Part shown: positions 17,973-26,650 of the stretch, piece after piece
Layout of the letters: each line of letters opens with the position of its first letter
Numbering within the stretch: the first letter of the stretch is position 1
DNA from: an uncultured Flavobacteriaceae bacterium
GTDB lineage: Bacteria > Bacteroidota > Bacteroidia > Flavobacteriales > Flavobacteriaceae
Direction: 5' to 3'
Assembly (NCBI GenBank): GCA_947489085.1
Contig: CANLCJ010000010.1
Location: 1 to 64,000, forward strand
Length of the DNA: 64,000 nucleotides
Made by a program: the position numbers and the translations under genes
The notes under the pieces: generated by a model
What the model was told of the DNA's origin: nothing
Seen by the model: the letters and a program-made list of their open reading frames with translations, nothing else
Databases searched by the model: none

Positions 17973-19598
17973 TTACTTTGCATAACAGTCTAAACATCTT
18001 ACTTTGTCATTTAAAATTTTCAAGTAATGATTTGATTTTTTTACATTAACAATATTACCGCGGTGCGCTCTTTTATACAGATGGTGTCTTGTGTCTCGTC
18101 CAAAATGAACTATACGTTGTTCTGGTAGGTATAAAATAACTTTTATTTCCTGCTTATTTCTTCCGTGATTCGGACGGGTTTTAGAGTAACCATCTAGGGT
18201 TAGAGTGTTGCCGTTTAACTGGTAATTATAGATAAGATTTTTTGCGTTTTCTAAGGCAGTTTTGTGGTAGCGCCCTCTGGCATTTTTTCTAATTGAAATG
18301 CTTGGTACGGTATCTGTTGTAGATTTTACAACAATACCCACATCTTTGGAGTGTAACATTAATGTTTCATCTTCGCCATAAGCTAGTTTATACGGCTGGC
18401 CGACTTTGTGGTATTTGGATGGGAAAAGTGTGTTTTTAGCCATTCTAACATAAATGGTATCGTTTTTTGGTATTGAAAGTATTTTGGTGTCTTCGAAATA
18501 ACTTTCTTTAAAAAGGTGAGCACTTGCTTTTAACAAGCCTATAACTACACAGCCAAAGATGGCAAGACACCATAGACTAGCAAGACTAATTTTAGGAATA
18601 TTACCGATAGTTTTTAGATTTGGAACTACCAATTTTAGACCTAAATAAAATATAAAAAAGAAGGGTATGCTAACGAGTAAAACCAGAACAGACGCCGTAA
18701 GCCAAAATGGGATATCTCCAGAATCGAAGAAATTTAAAACAGTACTGGCTGTACCACTGTAGCCTCTAAAAACATTATGCTTATATAAGCTAATTAAAGA
18801 AATAAAAATAGCAGAAATACCAACCGTGATTAAGATAGCACCAATAAATTTGGAAAATAGCTTAAAGCAAAAGCATACAATTTCTGTTAGCGTAAGAAAA
18901 AAGGATCTTAGGATTTTTTGAAGTGATGAGGTTTTTTCATTAATATCGTTGGATGCTGTATTTATAGTATCAGATACGTTTTTAAATTCGTCTTTAATTT
19001 TCTTTTCAATATTGCTAATATTTACCGGTGCTCCCGTCATCGAAATCTTTTCAGCGGTAGTTTTAGCTTCAGGTACCAGTATCCACAATAGAATGTAAAC
19101 AAACAAACCACCTCCTGCTACAGAAAATAGGATTAACCAAGCCAGGCGAATCCAAAGTGCATCTATACCTATATAATGGCTTAAACCAGAGGACACTCCT
19201 GCAACATAGGCATTGCTAGTATCTCGATATAACTTTTTATGGTTGTACGTGTAGGTATGTTGCTTAGTATTTGTGTTTTTGGTGTTTTCAAATGGTTCAA
19301 ATTCAAAGGCAGTATCTTCTTCTGTATCAGTAGCGTCTAATATATAATCTTCAGGTTGGCCCATTATACCAATAATACGGTCTACTTCTGCAATGCGTAT
19401 AACTTGTTTAGTTTGCTTTAAATGTTCATCAAACAGTTCTGCAATGCGCATTTCTATATCCGAAATAATTTCCGCTCCCCCTTCAGAAGTAGTGAAAGCT
19501 TCTTTAATAGCATCCAAATAATGTTGGAGTTTTAAATAAGCATCTTCATCTATGTGAAAAAAAATACCTGCTAAATTTATATTAACCGTTTTATTCAT
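17973..19598 (-). CDS. PspC domain membrane protein
   Basis: 541 residues. Residues 1-90 form an N-terminal domain with repeated short helices (DIEMRIAELFDEHLKQ, GIMGQPEDYI). Residues about 121-180 are a PspC domain (LYRDTSNAYVAGVSSGLSHY, then a membrane helix ending ILLWILVPEA). Further hydrophobic helices occur at about 245-275, 300-325 and 340-360. The C-terminal periplasmic part (about 380-541) carries beta-strands akin to DUF2807. The start overlaps the stop of the PadR gene by 8 bp, so translation is coupled. In this family arrangement PadR controls a PspC-type envelope-stress or membrane protein; the actual signal is unknown. Confidence 0.85.
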   Translation of the reverse strand: MNKTVNINLAGIFFHIDEDAYLKLQHYLDAIKEAFTTSEGGAEIISDIEMRIAELFDEHLKQTKQVIRIAEVDRIIGIMGQPEDYILDATDTEEDTAFEFEPFENTKNTNTKQHTYTYNHKKLYRDTSNAYVAGVSSGLSHYIGIDALWIRLAWLILFSVAGGGLFVYILLWILVPEAKTTAEKISMTGAPVNISNIEKKIKDEFKNVSDTINTASNDINEKTSSLQKILRSFFLTLTEIVCFCFKLFSKFIGAILITVGISAIFISLISLYKHNVFRGYSGTASTVLNFFDSGDIPFWLTASVLVLLVSIPFFFIFYLGLKLVVPNLKTIGNIPKISLASLWCLAIFGCVVIGLLKASAHLFKESYFEDTKILSIPKNDTIYVRMAKNTLFPSKYHKVGQPYKLAYGEDETLMLHSKDVGIVVKSTTDTVPSISIRKNARGRYHKTALENAKNLIYNYQLNGNTLTLDGYSKTRPNHGRNKQEIKVILYLPEQRIVHFGRDTRHHLYKRAHRGNIVNVKKSNHYLKILNDKVRCLDCYAK

Positions 19599-19935
19599 TT
19601 TTTGCTGTATTTTGGTGGGTTACAATAGACACTGCTGTATGCAGTTCGTTCCAGGTTTTATCGAGTTCTGTTAAAAAAACAGCTCCCTTTTCTGTTAAAC
19701 TATAGTATTTTCTAGGCGGACCAGAAGTGGACTCTTCCCACCTGTAATTTAAAAGTTCTGCATTTTTAAGCCGTGTTAAAAGGGGGTATATGGTACCCTC
19801 TACAACTAATAACTTGGCGGCTTTTAGAGTTTTTAAAATTTCGGCAACGTAAGCATCATTATCCTTTAAAACAGATAGAATGCAAAATTCTAATACCCCC
19901 TTGCGCATTTGTGCTTTCGTGTTTTCTACCTTCAT
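19591..19935 (-). CDS. PadR family transcriptional regulator
   Basis: 114 residues, a normal length for the small PadR subgroup. MRKGVLEFCILSVLKDNDAY, the following helix with YVAEILKTLK, and the wing with VEGTIYPLLTRLKNAELL are the PadR winged-helix; GPPRKYYSLTEKG is the diagnostic wing motif. The C-terminal helix mediates dimerisation. It is the first gene of a unit with PspC (8-bp overlap). A perfect 14-bp palindrome 12 bp upstream of its start and a 27-bp inverted repeat further upstream are candidates for autoregulation. Confidence 0.93.
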   Translation of the reverse strand: MKVENTKAQMRKGVLEFCILSVLKDNDAYVAEILKTLKAAKLLVVEGTIYPLLTRLKNAELLNYRWEESTSGPPRKYYSLTEKGAVFLTELDKTWNELHTAVSIVTHQNTAKNE

Positions 19936-19946
19936 TTTTTTTATTT

Positions 19947-19960
19947 AAGGTTGTAACCTT
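19947..19960 (-). promoter_or_regulatory. 14-bp palindrome upstream of padR-pspC
   Basis: AAGGTT-GT-AACCTT is a perfect palindrome 12 bp before the PadR start codon. The TTGTAA core is shared with the palindrome at 17582-17593 before the DUF2807 gene. A role as PadR operator is inferred. Confidence 0.45.
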
Positions 19961-20025
19961 TATCGGTGCTAGTACTACTCAAATTGTATATATAATACTT
20001 TCTTATACAAATATATGTCTAAAAA

Positions 20026-20052
20026 ATAGTATTATGTTACACATAGTACTAT
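20026..20052. promoter_or_regulatory. 27-bp inverted repeat between padR and DUF4442 gene
   Basis: ATAGTATTATGT (20026-20037), three bases, then ACATAGTACTAT (20041-20052); 11 of 12 positions pair. It lies between divergently oriented genes. It is flanked by A6 on the left and T7 on the right, so it could fold as a terminator in either direction, but no gene reads into it. An operator is more likely. PadR proteins are known for ATGT/ACAT half-sites. Confidence 0.45.
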
Positions 20053-20117
20053 ATTTTTTTATTTTCAAGCTGTTTTGACTTATATTTCATTATATTGGGA
20101 AGAAATACATAACATTT

Positions 20118-20573
20118 ATGGAGTTAACAGCTAGTAAATTAAACATGTTTAGTCTTTTAAAATTACCCTCTGCTTATATATGTGGAGTTAGGGTAAAATA
20201 TATAGACGATAACACGTGTAAAGTGGTTGTAAAGCATAGGTGGATTAACCAAAACCCTTTTAAATCTATGTTCTGGGCTGTACAAGGTATGGCGGCAGAA
20301 CTCTCAACAGGTGCTTTAATGATAGGCAAGATAAAAGCGTCAAGAAGACGTATTTCTATGTTAGTAGTTTCCAATAGTGCGCATTTTTATAAAAAAGCTA
20401 CAGGACGTATTATTTTTACATGTAACGAGGGGGCTGCTATAGATCGTGTTTTAGAAACGGCCATACAGACAGGAGAAGGACAAACGGTAATGCTTACCGC
20501 TACGGGAGTAAATGAAGAAGGTATTGAGGTTTCAAAGTTTCAGTTTGAGTGGAGCATAAAATTGAAAACTTAA
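20118..20573 (+). CDS. DUF4442 hotdog-fold protein
   Basis: 151 residues matching the DUF4442 family, a thioesterase-like hotdog fold. The motif region KVVVKHRWINQNPFKSMFWA and the helix AVQGMAAELSTGALMIGK match family features, and the strand RISMLVVSNSAHFYKKATG follows. Members are thought to resemble acyl-CoA thioesterases, but no activity is established and no clear catalytic residue can be assigned here. It stands alone: divergent from padR and 386 bp before the next gene. Confidence 0.8.
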   Translation: MELTASKLNMFSLLKLPSAYICGVRVKYIDDNTCKVVVKHRWINQNPFKSMFWAVQGMAAELSTGALMIGKIKASRRRISMLVVSNSAHFYKKATGRIIFTCNEGAAIDRVLETAIQTGEGQTVMLTATGVNEEGIEVSKFQFEWSIKLKT

Positions 20574-20958
20574 AGGGGTTAAGTTTTAAAATTCCGTAAG
20601 TAATTATTTGTTAAAAATTAATTATAAAGAACATTTAATTGAAAAAGCACTAAATATTTAAGATAATTTGCTATTTTGTTTCACGGTTTAAGAATAAAAA
20701 ACACAATGTTTGAAAAACAACACGATTTAAAAGTCGGATTTGTTTTTTGGAATTTTAAATATTTGATTTTTAGAATGTTATTTTAGTAGCAGATTTTGCG
20801 AAAAAATGAATAATATGGAATTATTTTGAGCTTTAGGTGTTAAATTTTATTAAAAAAAATAGGACTTTGTAATTTTTGATTAAATTTATCGACAAAAGGT
20901 GAAACAAATTTTTAAATAGTTTTTTAAAGAACAAACACTAATAAAAATAAATTATAAA
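20574..20958. other. AT-rich non-coding gap
   Basis: About 385 very AT-rich bases with many A and T runs. No gene, RNA or strong promoter match is seen. It must carry the leader of the 65-residue gene. Confidence 0.5.
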
Positions 20959-21156
20959 ATGGCAAGAGCAATGTTAGAGTACACCAAAATTGTACTTGAT
21001 AAAGTAAGTTTTGATGCATCATTGTTTTGTAAAGAAGTACAAAAGGCGGTAAATAGATTATTGCCCTACGAGGTAGAAGAACTTAAACAATACATCTCTT
21101 CTATTGTACAGCAAAACCCAGAGTTGGACCAATGTATGGTTCACTTACAAGCATAA
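20959..21156 (+). CDS. Small hypothetical protein, 65 aa
   Basis: 65 residues, mostly helical: KIVLDKVSFDASLFCKEVQK, then RLLPYEVEELKQYISSIV and a short tail. The ATG follows an A-rich stretch typical of flavobacterial leaders. I do not recognise a named family, though its protein-like composition, own terminator and helical pattern make it a credible gene. Two cysteines (24 and 59) are present. Its stop codon lies inside the left arm of a large bidirectional terminator shared with oxyR. Function unknown. Confidence 0.75.
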   Translation: MARAMLEYTKIVLDKVSFDASLFCKEVQKAVNRLLPYEVEELKQYISSIVQQNPELDQCMVHLQA

Positions 21157-21191
21157 AAAAAAGCGACTTTTAAAGTCGCTTTTTTTTATGC
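21151..21191. terminator. Bidirectional terminator, 41-nt perfect palindrome
   Basis: Two perfectly complementary 20-nt arms (21151-21170 and 21172-21191) around one central T. The GC core GCGACTTT is flanked by A8 on the left and T8 on the right, so it works in both directions. It includes the stop codon of the 65-residue gene and lies 7 bp past the oxyR stop. Confidence 0.92.
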
Positions 21192-21197
21192 TTTAAT

Positions 21198-22133
21198 CTA
21201 TTTAGCTAAAGGGCTAATAATTTGTACATCTTGAAATTTTATAGCACCTCTAATTATACCCGAAATTACAGATTGCATTGCTTCTATAATTTGCATTTTT
21301 AGTTCACTTTTATGATAAATTAGGCTCACTTCTCTTGCAGGACTTGGCGCTTCGAAATAATGTAAATTTTCTTTGTCTTGAGCATTTAAATCTTGAGTGT
21401 GAAGGTGGGGCAACAACGTCATTCCTAAGCCTTCGTTAGATAATTTAATAAGCGTTTCAATACTGCCGCTCTGCAATTGAAATTTATCGTTTAAATGTGC
21501 ATTGGTTTTACATAAATTAATTATACCATCTCTTAGGCAGTGCCCGTCCTCCAACAATAACATATCGTCTAAAACCAAATCTTCGGTCTTAATTTTTTGT
21601 TTGGTGTGTAATTTATGTCCCTTGGGTATGTAAGCAACAAAGGGTTCGAAAAATAATACACGCTCTTTAATTGTTTCGTTTTGGAGTGGTGTTGCAGCAA
21701 TAGCAGCATCCAAATGCCCTTTACTAATACGTTGTATAATTTCTTGGGTGGTAAGTTCCTCTATTTTTAATTTTATTTTAGGGTATTTTTTAACAAAGGT
21801 TTTTAAAAACATAGGAAGTAGGGTTGGCATTACAGTGGGTATTATTCCCAATTTAAATTCGCCGCCAATGTACCCCTTTTGTTGGTCTACAATATCTTGT
21901 ATTCTGTACGACTCGTTTACTATATTTTTGGCTTGATTTACTATTTTACTGCCAACATCTGTAAGTTCGATAGGTTTTTTACTCCTGTCGAAAATGAGTA
22001 TATCTAATTCATCTTCCAGCTTTTGTATTTGCATGCTAAGCGTGGGCTGCGTAACAAAACATTTCTCTGCCGCTTTGGTAAAATTCTGGTGCTCTGCCAC
22101 AGCCAAAACGTAATATAATTGGGTGATCGTCAT
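21198..22133 (-). CDS. oxyR: OxyR, hydrogen-peroxide-sensing LysR regulator
   Basis: 311 residues. The N-terminal LysR winged helix-turn-helix is clear (FTKAAEKCFVTQPTLSMQIQ). The redox motif LLLEDGHCLRDGIINLC holds Cys199 and Cys208, the same spacing and even numbering as the disulfide pair of Escherichia coli OxyR. T-rich effector-domain motifs (GSIETLIKLSNEGLGMTLLP) also match. It should sense peroxide and activate catalase, peroxiredoxin and Dps genes, none of which lie nearby. Upstream DNA has CTATC (22166-22170) and GATAG (22190-22194), and a CTATCGATAG palindrome at 22185-22194, which may be a self-binding site. It shares a terminator with the convergent small gene. Confidence 0.93.
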   Translation of the reverse strand: MTITQLYYVLAVAEHQNFTKAAEKCFVTQPTLSMQIQKLEDELDILIFDRSKKPIELTDVGSKIVNQAKNIVNESYRIQDIVDQQKGYIGGEFKLGIIPTVMPTLLPMFLKTFVKKYPKIKLKIEELTTQEIIQRISKGHLDAAIAATPLQNETIKERVLFFEPFVAYIPKGHKLHTKQKIKTEDLVLDDMLLLEDGHCLRDGIINLCKTNAHLNDKFQLQSGSIETLIKLSNEGLGMTLLPHLHTQDLNAQDKENLHYFEAPSPAREVSLIYHKSELKMQIIEAMQSVISGIIRGAIKFQDVQIISPLAK

Positions 22134-22224
22134 TAAAACAAGATTAGGCTATAAAAGTATAAAAACTATCTATATTTACTGGTACTATCGATAGGATAAT
22201 TCTGTGGTAAGAGGTAAATTGAGC

Positions 22225-23556
22225 CTATAGCAGCCCTCTAGACTTAATTTCTAGATATTTGTTTATTGTGTCTACAGTTAAGCGCTCTGGTGTTGTAAGT
22301 ATGGAATGAATGCCAAACTTTTTTAGTTCGTTTATTATTAAACGTTTTTCAAAGTCGAACTTTTCGGCAATTACTTTATCATAAATTTGCTGTACGGTTT
22401 CGGCTTTAGCTTTTATAAGTTTATCAATTTCTGTGTTTTTAAAAAAGATAACGACTAACATGTGGTTTTTAGCTATGGCTTTAAGGTAAGGGAGTTGCCT
22501 GTTTAAGCCATCTAATGTTTCAAAATTAGTGTACATTAGCAGTAAACTTCTATGCGTTACATGGCGTTTAATATTAGCATAAAGCCTACCAAAATCACTT
22601 TCAAAATAATCGGTATCAACATTGTATAGCGCTTCTAAAATAAGTTGCATTTGTCCACTACGGCGCTGTGCTACCACCATATTATCTATACGTTTTGAAA
22701 ATGAAAACAAACCTGCTTTGTCTTGTTTCTTTAAAATGATGTTGCTTAGTACCAAACTTGCGTTTATAGCATAATCTAATAAACTAAGACCGTTAAATGG
22801 CATTTTCATAATACGACCTTTATCTATAATGGAATAGACAGGTTGAGATTTTTCGTCTTGAAATTGATTTACCATCAATTGGTTGCGCTTTGCAGTTGCT
22901 TTCCAGTTAATGGTGCGTAAATCGTCTCCTAACACGTAATCTTTAATTTGCTCAAATTCCATGGTATGGCCTAAACGGCGTACTTTTTTAAGCCCATAGT
23001 CCATTGCATTTTTATTAATATTGAGCAATTCGAATTTTTTAAGTTGCTTGAAGCTAGGGTAGGTGGGTACCATTGCATTTTTGTCTAGCATGTAACGCCT
23101 AGCTACAAGTTGTATTGGAGATTGTACATATATATTTAAAACACCAAAATGATATTCTCCTCTAGATTTTGGGGTTAAATTGTAAGTTACATTTTGCTGT
23201 TTTCTCGGGTGTATTTTACGTGTAAGCTTAAAATCTCTTACTTGGAATTGTTCTGGAATTTCGTCTATAATTTCTAAATGCGCGACAAATTTATGGTTGT
23301 TTTTAATTGAAATTTCGACCTTATTGGCATCGCCATTAGAGAACTTATCTGGAAGTATACGTTTTGCTTCTATGTTTTGCTTGCCTATAAATACAATAAG
23401 TACATCTAAAATAAACAACAACACTAAAACCAAAATGGATAGTTGCGCAATGTTAAATAGCAGAGGTATAAAATAGCTCAAAGCAAAAAGAAGAACTATG
23501 CCTATGCCTGTATAAAAGAAAAGCGGTTGTATGTAAAATGATTTAAGAAATTTCAA
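22225..23556 (-). CDS. DUF58 domain protein (MoxR-associated)
   Basis: 443 residues. Two membrane helices at about 13-55 anchor the protein. A beta-rich segment follows, and then the DUF58 signature in EFEQIKDYVLGDDLRTINWK and NQLMVNQFQDEKSQPVYSII, with a von Willebrand A-like fold. DUF58 proteins are nearly always encoded beside MoxR ATPases; the ATPase is thought to act on them as chaperone or assembly factor. It is the last gene of the five-gene leftward unit that begins at 27633, and 75 bp separate it from the MoxR gene. The cellular process is not established. Confidence 0.88.
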   Translation of the reverse strand: MKFLKSFYIQPLFFYTGIGIVLLFALSYFIPLLFNIAQLSILVLVLLFILDVLIVFIGKQNIEAKRILPDKFSNGDANKVEISIKNNHKFVAHLEIIDEIPEQFQVRDFKLTRKIHPRKQQNVTYNLTPKSRGEYHFGVLNIYVQSPIQLVARRYMLDKNAMVPTYPSFKQLKKFELLNINKNAMDYGLKKVRRLGHTMEFEQIKDYVLGDDLRTINWKATAKRNQLMVNQFQDEKSQPVYSIIDKGRIMKMPFNGLSLLDYAINASLVLSNIILKKQDKAGLFSFSKRIDNMVVAQRRSGQMQLILEALYNVDTDYFESDFGRLYANIKRHVTHRSLLLMYTNFETLDGLNRQLPYLKAIAKNHMLVVIFFKNTEIDKLIKAKAETVQQIYDKVIAEKFDFEKRLIINELKKFGIHSILTTPERLTVDTINKYLEIKSRGLL

Positions 23557-23631
23557 AAAAAAAGGATATTGGTGTTTATAGAGGTTTGGTATTTAGGCTA
23601 TCGTCTTACCGATTAATTTATTTTAGTTGAA

Positions 23632-24714
23632 TTACCGAGGTATTTCGACGGTTTCTATAATTTGATCTATTATTTGCTTGCTTGTAACACCTTCCATTTC
23701 GCGTTCTGGAGTTACTATAACTCTGTGGTGTAGCACTGGAGTTACGGCGCGTTTAATGTCTTCTGGCGTTACAAAATCACGTCCTTCCATAGCAGCAAAG
23801 GCTTTGCTGGCTTTTAATACAGCGATAGATGCTCTTGGCGAAGCGCCAAGATATAAAAAGCGATTGCTTCTGGTGGCTACAATAAGTTCTGCTATATATT
23901 TTAATAATGGTTTTTCTACAATAACCTGATTGACTAAATTTTGGTATTTAGCTATTTGTTGCGCGGTTAAAAAGGATTCTATTTGTCCAGTTTTTGTTTT
24001 GGCTTTTAGGTCGTGTTCTCTAGAAAGAATTTCTATTTCTTCGTCTAGGTTAGGGTAGCTTACATCTATTTTAAATAGAAAACGGTCTAATTGTGCTTCT
24101 GGCAAACGGTAGGTGCCCTCTTGTTCTACAGGGTTTTGCGTTGCTAAAACCATAAATGGTGTTTCTAAGCTGTATCTGTGCCCGTCTATTGTAATTTGTT
24201 GCTCTTCCATTACTTCGAATAAGGCTGCTTGGGTTTTGGCAGGAGCCCTGTTTATTTCGTCTATTAACACCATATTAGAGAAAATAGGCCCTTTTTTAAA
24301 TTCAAATTCGGATATTTTAAGATTAAAAACCGATGTTCCTAAAATATCACTTGGCATTAAATCTGGTGTAAATTGAATACGGCTAAAGTCTACACTTAGT
24401 GCCTTAGATAATAATTTAGCAGTTACTGTTTTAGCAACTCCAGGCACGCCTTCTATTAATGTATGCCCTTTGGCTAAAAGCGCGGCAATTAATAAATTTA
24501 CCATGTCCTTTTGGCCAACGATAACTTTACCTACTTCGGCTCTAATTTGCGAGACACTTTTTTGAAGTTCAGACAAATCTAACCGGTTTTTAAATTCCAA
24601 ATCACCAGAAGAAGAGACTTCTTGGGGTGTAGTGGCTTCTATTGGCGGTGTAGTATTGCCTTCGTTGTTAGGTAAATAGGCATCGTGGTTTTGTTCTGCT
24701 TCGTGTGCGCTCAT
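23632..24714 (-). CDS. MoxR family AAA+ ATPase
   Basis: 360 residues. Walker A EGVPGVAKT at 88-96, Walker B LIDEINRAP at 150-158, and the MoxR motif ATQNPVEQEGTYRLPEAQLDRF are all present; arginine finger and sensor 2 regions (GASPRASIAVLKASKA) follow. The first 40 residues, rich in E, T, P and N, are an extra acidic tail before the core. The stop/start spacing to the DUF4350 gene is 2 bp, so these are co-transcribed. The ATPase probably remodels or assembles the DUF58/DUF4129 membrane partners. Confidence 0.95.
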   Translation of the reverse strand: MSAHEAEQNHDAYLPNNEGNTTPPIEATTPQEVSSSGDLEFKNRLDLSELQKSVSQIRAEVGKVIVGQKDMVNLLIAALLAKGHTLIEGVPGVAKTVTAKLLSKALSVDFSRIQFTPDLMPSDILGTSVFNLKISEFEFKKGPIFSNMVLIDEINRAPAKTQAALFEVMEEQQITIDGHRYSLETPFMVLATQNPVEQEGTYRLPEAQLDRFLFKIDVSYPNLDEEIEILSREHDLKAKTKTGQIESFLTAQQIAKYQNLVNQVIVEKPLLKYIAELIVATRSNRFLYLGASPRASIAVLKASKAFAAMEGRDFVTPEDIKRAVTPVLHHRVIVTPEREMEGVTSKQIIDQIIETVEIPR

Positions 24715-24716
24715 AG

Positions 24717-25928
24717 TTATTTGGAATAAAAGGCTTCTATATATCTGTTTAATTCGACAAGATTATCTTCGAAAAACTCATCTTTAGCACGCATCCTGTT
24801 TATGCATGCTACTAATTTGGTAACATCGTCTGTTTTTTTACCAGCTTTGGCAGCTAGCTTTTTTATAAATTCTTCATCTAAAGTAGAAGTGTCTAAATTA
24901 TAATCTGTTCTTATTTTTTCTAAGAAGTAGGTAATTTTTTTATCTGTTAAATTTCTATAATCTTTTGCTTCAATATATAAATTCGATATGGTTTTTACAA
25001 AAGCTAAAGAGGTATTACGCAGAGGAGTTATTATTTTAATAATACGTTGCCTACGTTTGGCATTAAATATCATAAATAGAATGAGAAACACCAGTGCGGT
25101 GTACCATGCCCAGCGAAATGCCAACTGCTCTAAAAACCAGCTTAGGTTAGATTCTTCTTCTACGTTTGTGTTATAAGGGGTTTGGTATTTTAAAAATGAA
25201 TCGAAATAAATGCTTTCTCCATCTGGTATGTAAGACAGCACGTGCTCTACATAGGTATACCTATCATCTTTTAAAATGTTATAATTGCTAAAAATTTTGG
25301 GTTCTGTGTGCAATAGTATGCGACCATCCCCGAAAGGGACTCTTATAAAATTAGGTCGTTTTTCATCAGTTTCGGCATATCCTAAAACTTCGTAACCAGT
25401 TTGGTTTAAGTTTGAAAAATAGTAATCGCCTGCATTTTTATCAATATCTACAGGAGCGAAGTCTTTATTTTTAAAACTAAGTTTAGAAATACTGTCTTTT
25501 TTAGGGTTGAAATCGAAATCGATATCTATGTTTAGGGTATCATGAAGGGCTTGTGTGTAATAATAACTAGAGATAAAAAGCGTATTTCCTTCCTCAACAA
25601 ATTTTAGAAGCGCATCTACAGAATATGTGGTAAGGTAATTTGAATTCCCGATTATAATATAGTTGCCTGCGGCCTCATGGTCGCCATATCCAGATTTAGA
25701 GTTTTCTTTAAGATAGCTAGAGGGTTGGTGGTAAACCGTTCTAATTTTATGGTCTGGAAATAAGCTCGACAGCTCGTTGTAAAGTATTTTTAGGCCATAA
25801 GGTTTAACGCTTTGCTCGTTAAACGACTCTTTCCAGTCTACAGTTTTGGTGCGTTTTACGCTAGAGGCAATAGCACCTATTATAATAAGTGCAGCAATAA
25901 CTATTACAACAGGTAGTGTTTTTTTCAT
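24717..25928 (-). CDS. DUF4350 domain membrane protein
   Basis: 403 residues. An N-terminal helix (VVIVIAALIIIGAIASSV) is followed by a DUF4350-like domain with WKESFNEQSVKPYGLKILYN and a GATase-like strand (NTLFISSYYYTQAL), then a second membrane helix at about 266-284 (WYTALVFLILFMIF), and a helical cytoplasmic tail. DUF4350 is a regular member of MoxR/DUF58 clusters in Bacteroidota. Its start overlaps the DUF4129 stop by one base. Function unknown. Confidence 0.82.
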   Translation of the reverse strand: MKKTLPVVIVIAALIIIGAIASSVKRTKTVDWKESFNEQSVKPYGLKILYNELSSLFPDHKIRTVYHQPSSYLKENSKSGYGDHEAAGNYIIIGNSNYLTTYSVDALLKFVEEGNTLFISSYYYTQALHDTLNIDIDFDFNPKKDSISKLSFKNKDFAPVDIDKNAGDYYFSNLNQTGYEVLGYAETDEKRPNFIRVPFGDGRILLHTEPKIFSNYNILKDDRYTYVEHVLSYIPDGESIYFDSFLKYQTPYNTNVEEESNLSWFLEQLAFRWAWYTALVFLILFMIFNAKRRQRIIKIITPLRNTSLAFVKTISNLYIEAKDYRNLTDKKITYFLEKIRTDYNLDTSTLDEEFIKKLAAKAGKKTDDVTKLVACINRMRAKDEFFEDNLVELNRYIEAFYSK

Positions 25929-26650
25929 TAATTAACCTGTTTTAAAAGTGTTGTAAAATTTGTTTTTGCTTTAGCGTACTGCGTAACGTCTAAATTAAAT
26001 TTACCATACCAAATATAGTTGTATAAGTATGATATATACGAGAAATCTTTTTCAAAAGGTTTGCTTTCAAGCTCGGCTAAATACTCTGCATTGGTTTTAT
26101 CGTCTTCGAATTTTATATGATTTTTAAGGCTGAGCGTTTTTAAAACCAACAGGTAGTAATAGCGTATGGCCAATCTAAAGTCGTTTTGATCCTCTGCCTG
26201 CTTTATAAGTGCGTGTATATCCGCATGCTCTATATTTTCTGCGGTAATGTCCCGATAAGCGTCTATAGGTTTGTTTTTATTAGATTTAAAAATGCCACCT
26301 GAGGCTCCATTATTTAAAAGCACATAAGCTAAATATAAAACGGCCAATGCCAAGGCGCCATAAAATATCCAATCTATAAAGCTTAGATTAACACTGTAAG
26401 CTTCCTTATCTTTCTCTTCCTTTTCTTTAGGTTTTTTATTCTGGTAATCTTCGTATTGTCCAGAGCCTTCTCGGGTACGACTTATAATTTTTCGTCCTTC
26501 GTAATTGTATTTTTCTAAGGTATAACGCGTTTTAAAACTAGGATCGAAAACCCTGTTGGCTTCTGGCGTTTGCGCTATTCCAAAACAGCATTGTTGCCAC
26601 AATAGTAGAACAATAAAAGAAAAGAAAATGTAGCCTGTTTTTTTTATCAT
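25928..26650 (-). CDS. DUF4129 domain membrane protein
   Basis: 240 residues with a signal peptide or first helix (GYIFFSFIVLLLWQQCCFGI), a short charged periplasmic part (KKPKEKEEKDKEAYS), one membrane helix at about 95-112 (IFYGALALAVLYLAYVLL) and a cytoplasmic DUF4129-like helical region (IRYYYLLVLKTLS, WYGKFNLDVTQYA). It overlaps the SpoIIM-like gene by 4 bp (ATGA type), so translation is coupled. DUF4129 accompanies MoxR and DUF58 across Bacteroidota. Role unknown. Confidence 0.82.
   Translation of the reverse strand: MIKKTGYIFFSFIVLLLWQQCCFGIAQTPEANRVFDPSFKTRYTLEKYNYEGRKIISRTREGSGQYEDYQNKKPKEKEEKDKEAYSVNLSFIDWIFYGALALAVLYLAYVLLNNGASGGIFKSNKNKPIDAYRDITAENIEHADIHALIKQAEDQNDFRLAIRYYYLLVLKTLSLKNHIKFEDDKTNAEYLAELESKPFEKDFSYISYLYNYIWYGKFNLDVTQYAKAKTNFTTLLKQVN

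Noticed and set aside
23678-24376. Plus-strand frames inside the MoxR gene
   Set aside because: Antisense to a fully conserved ATPase.
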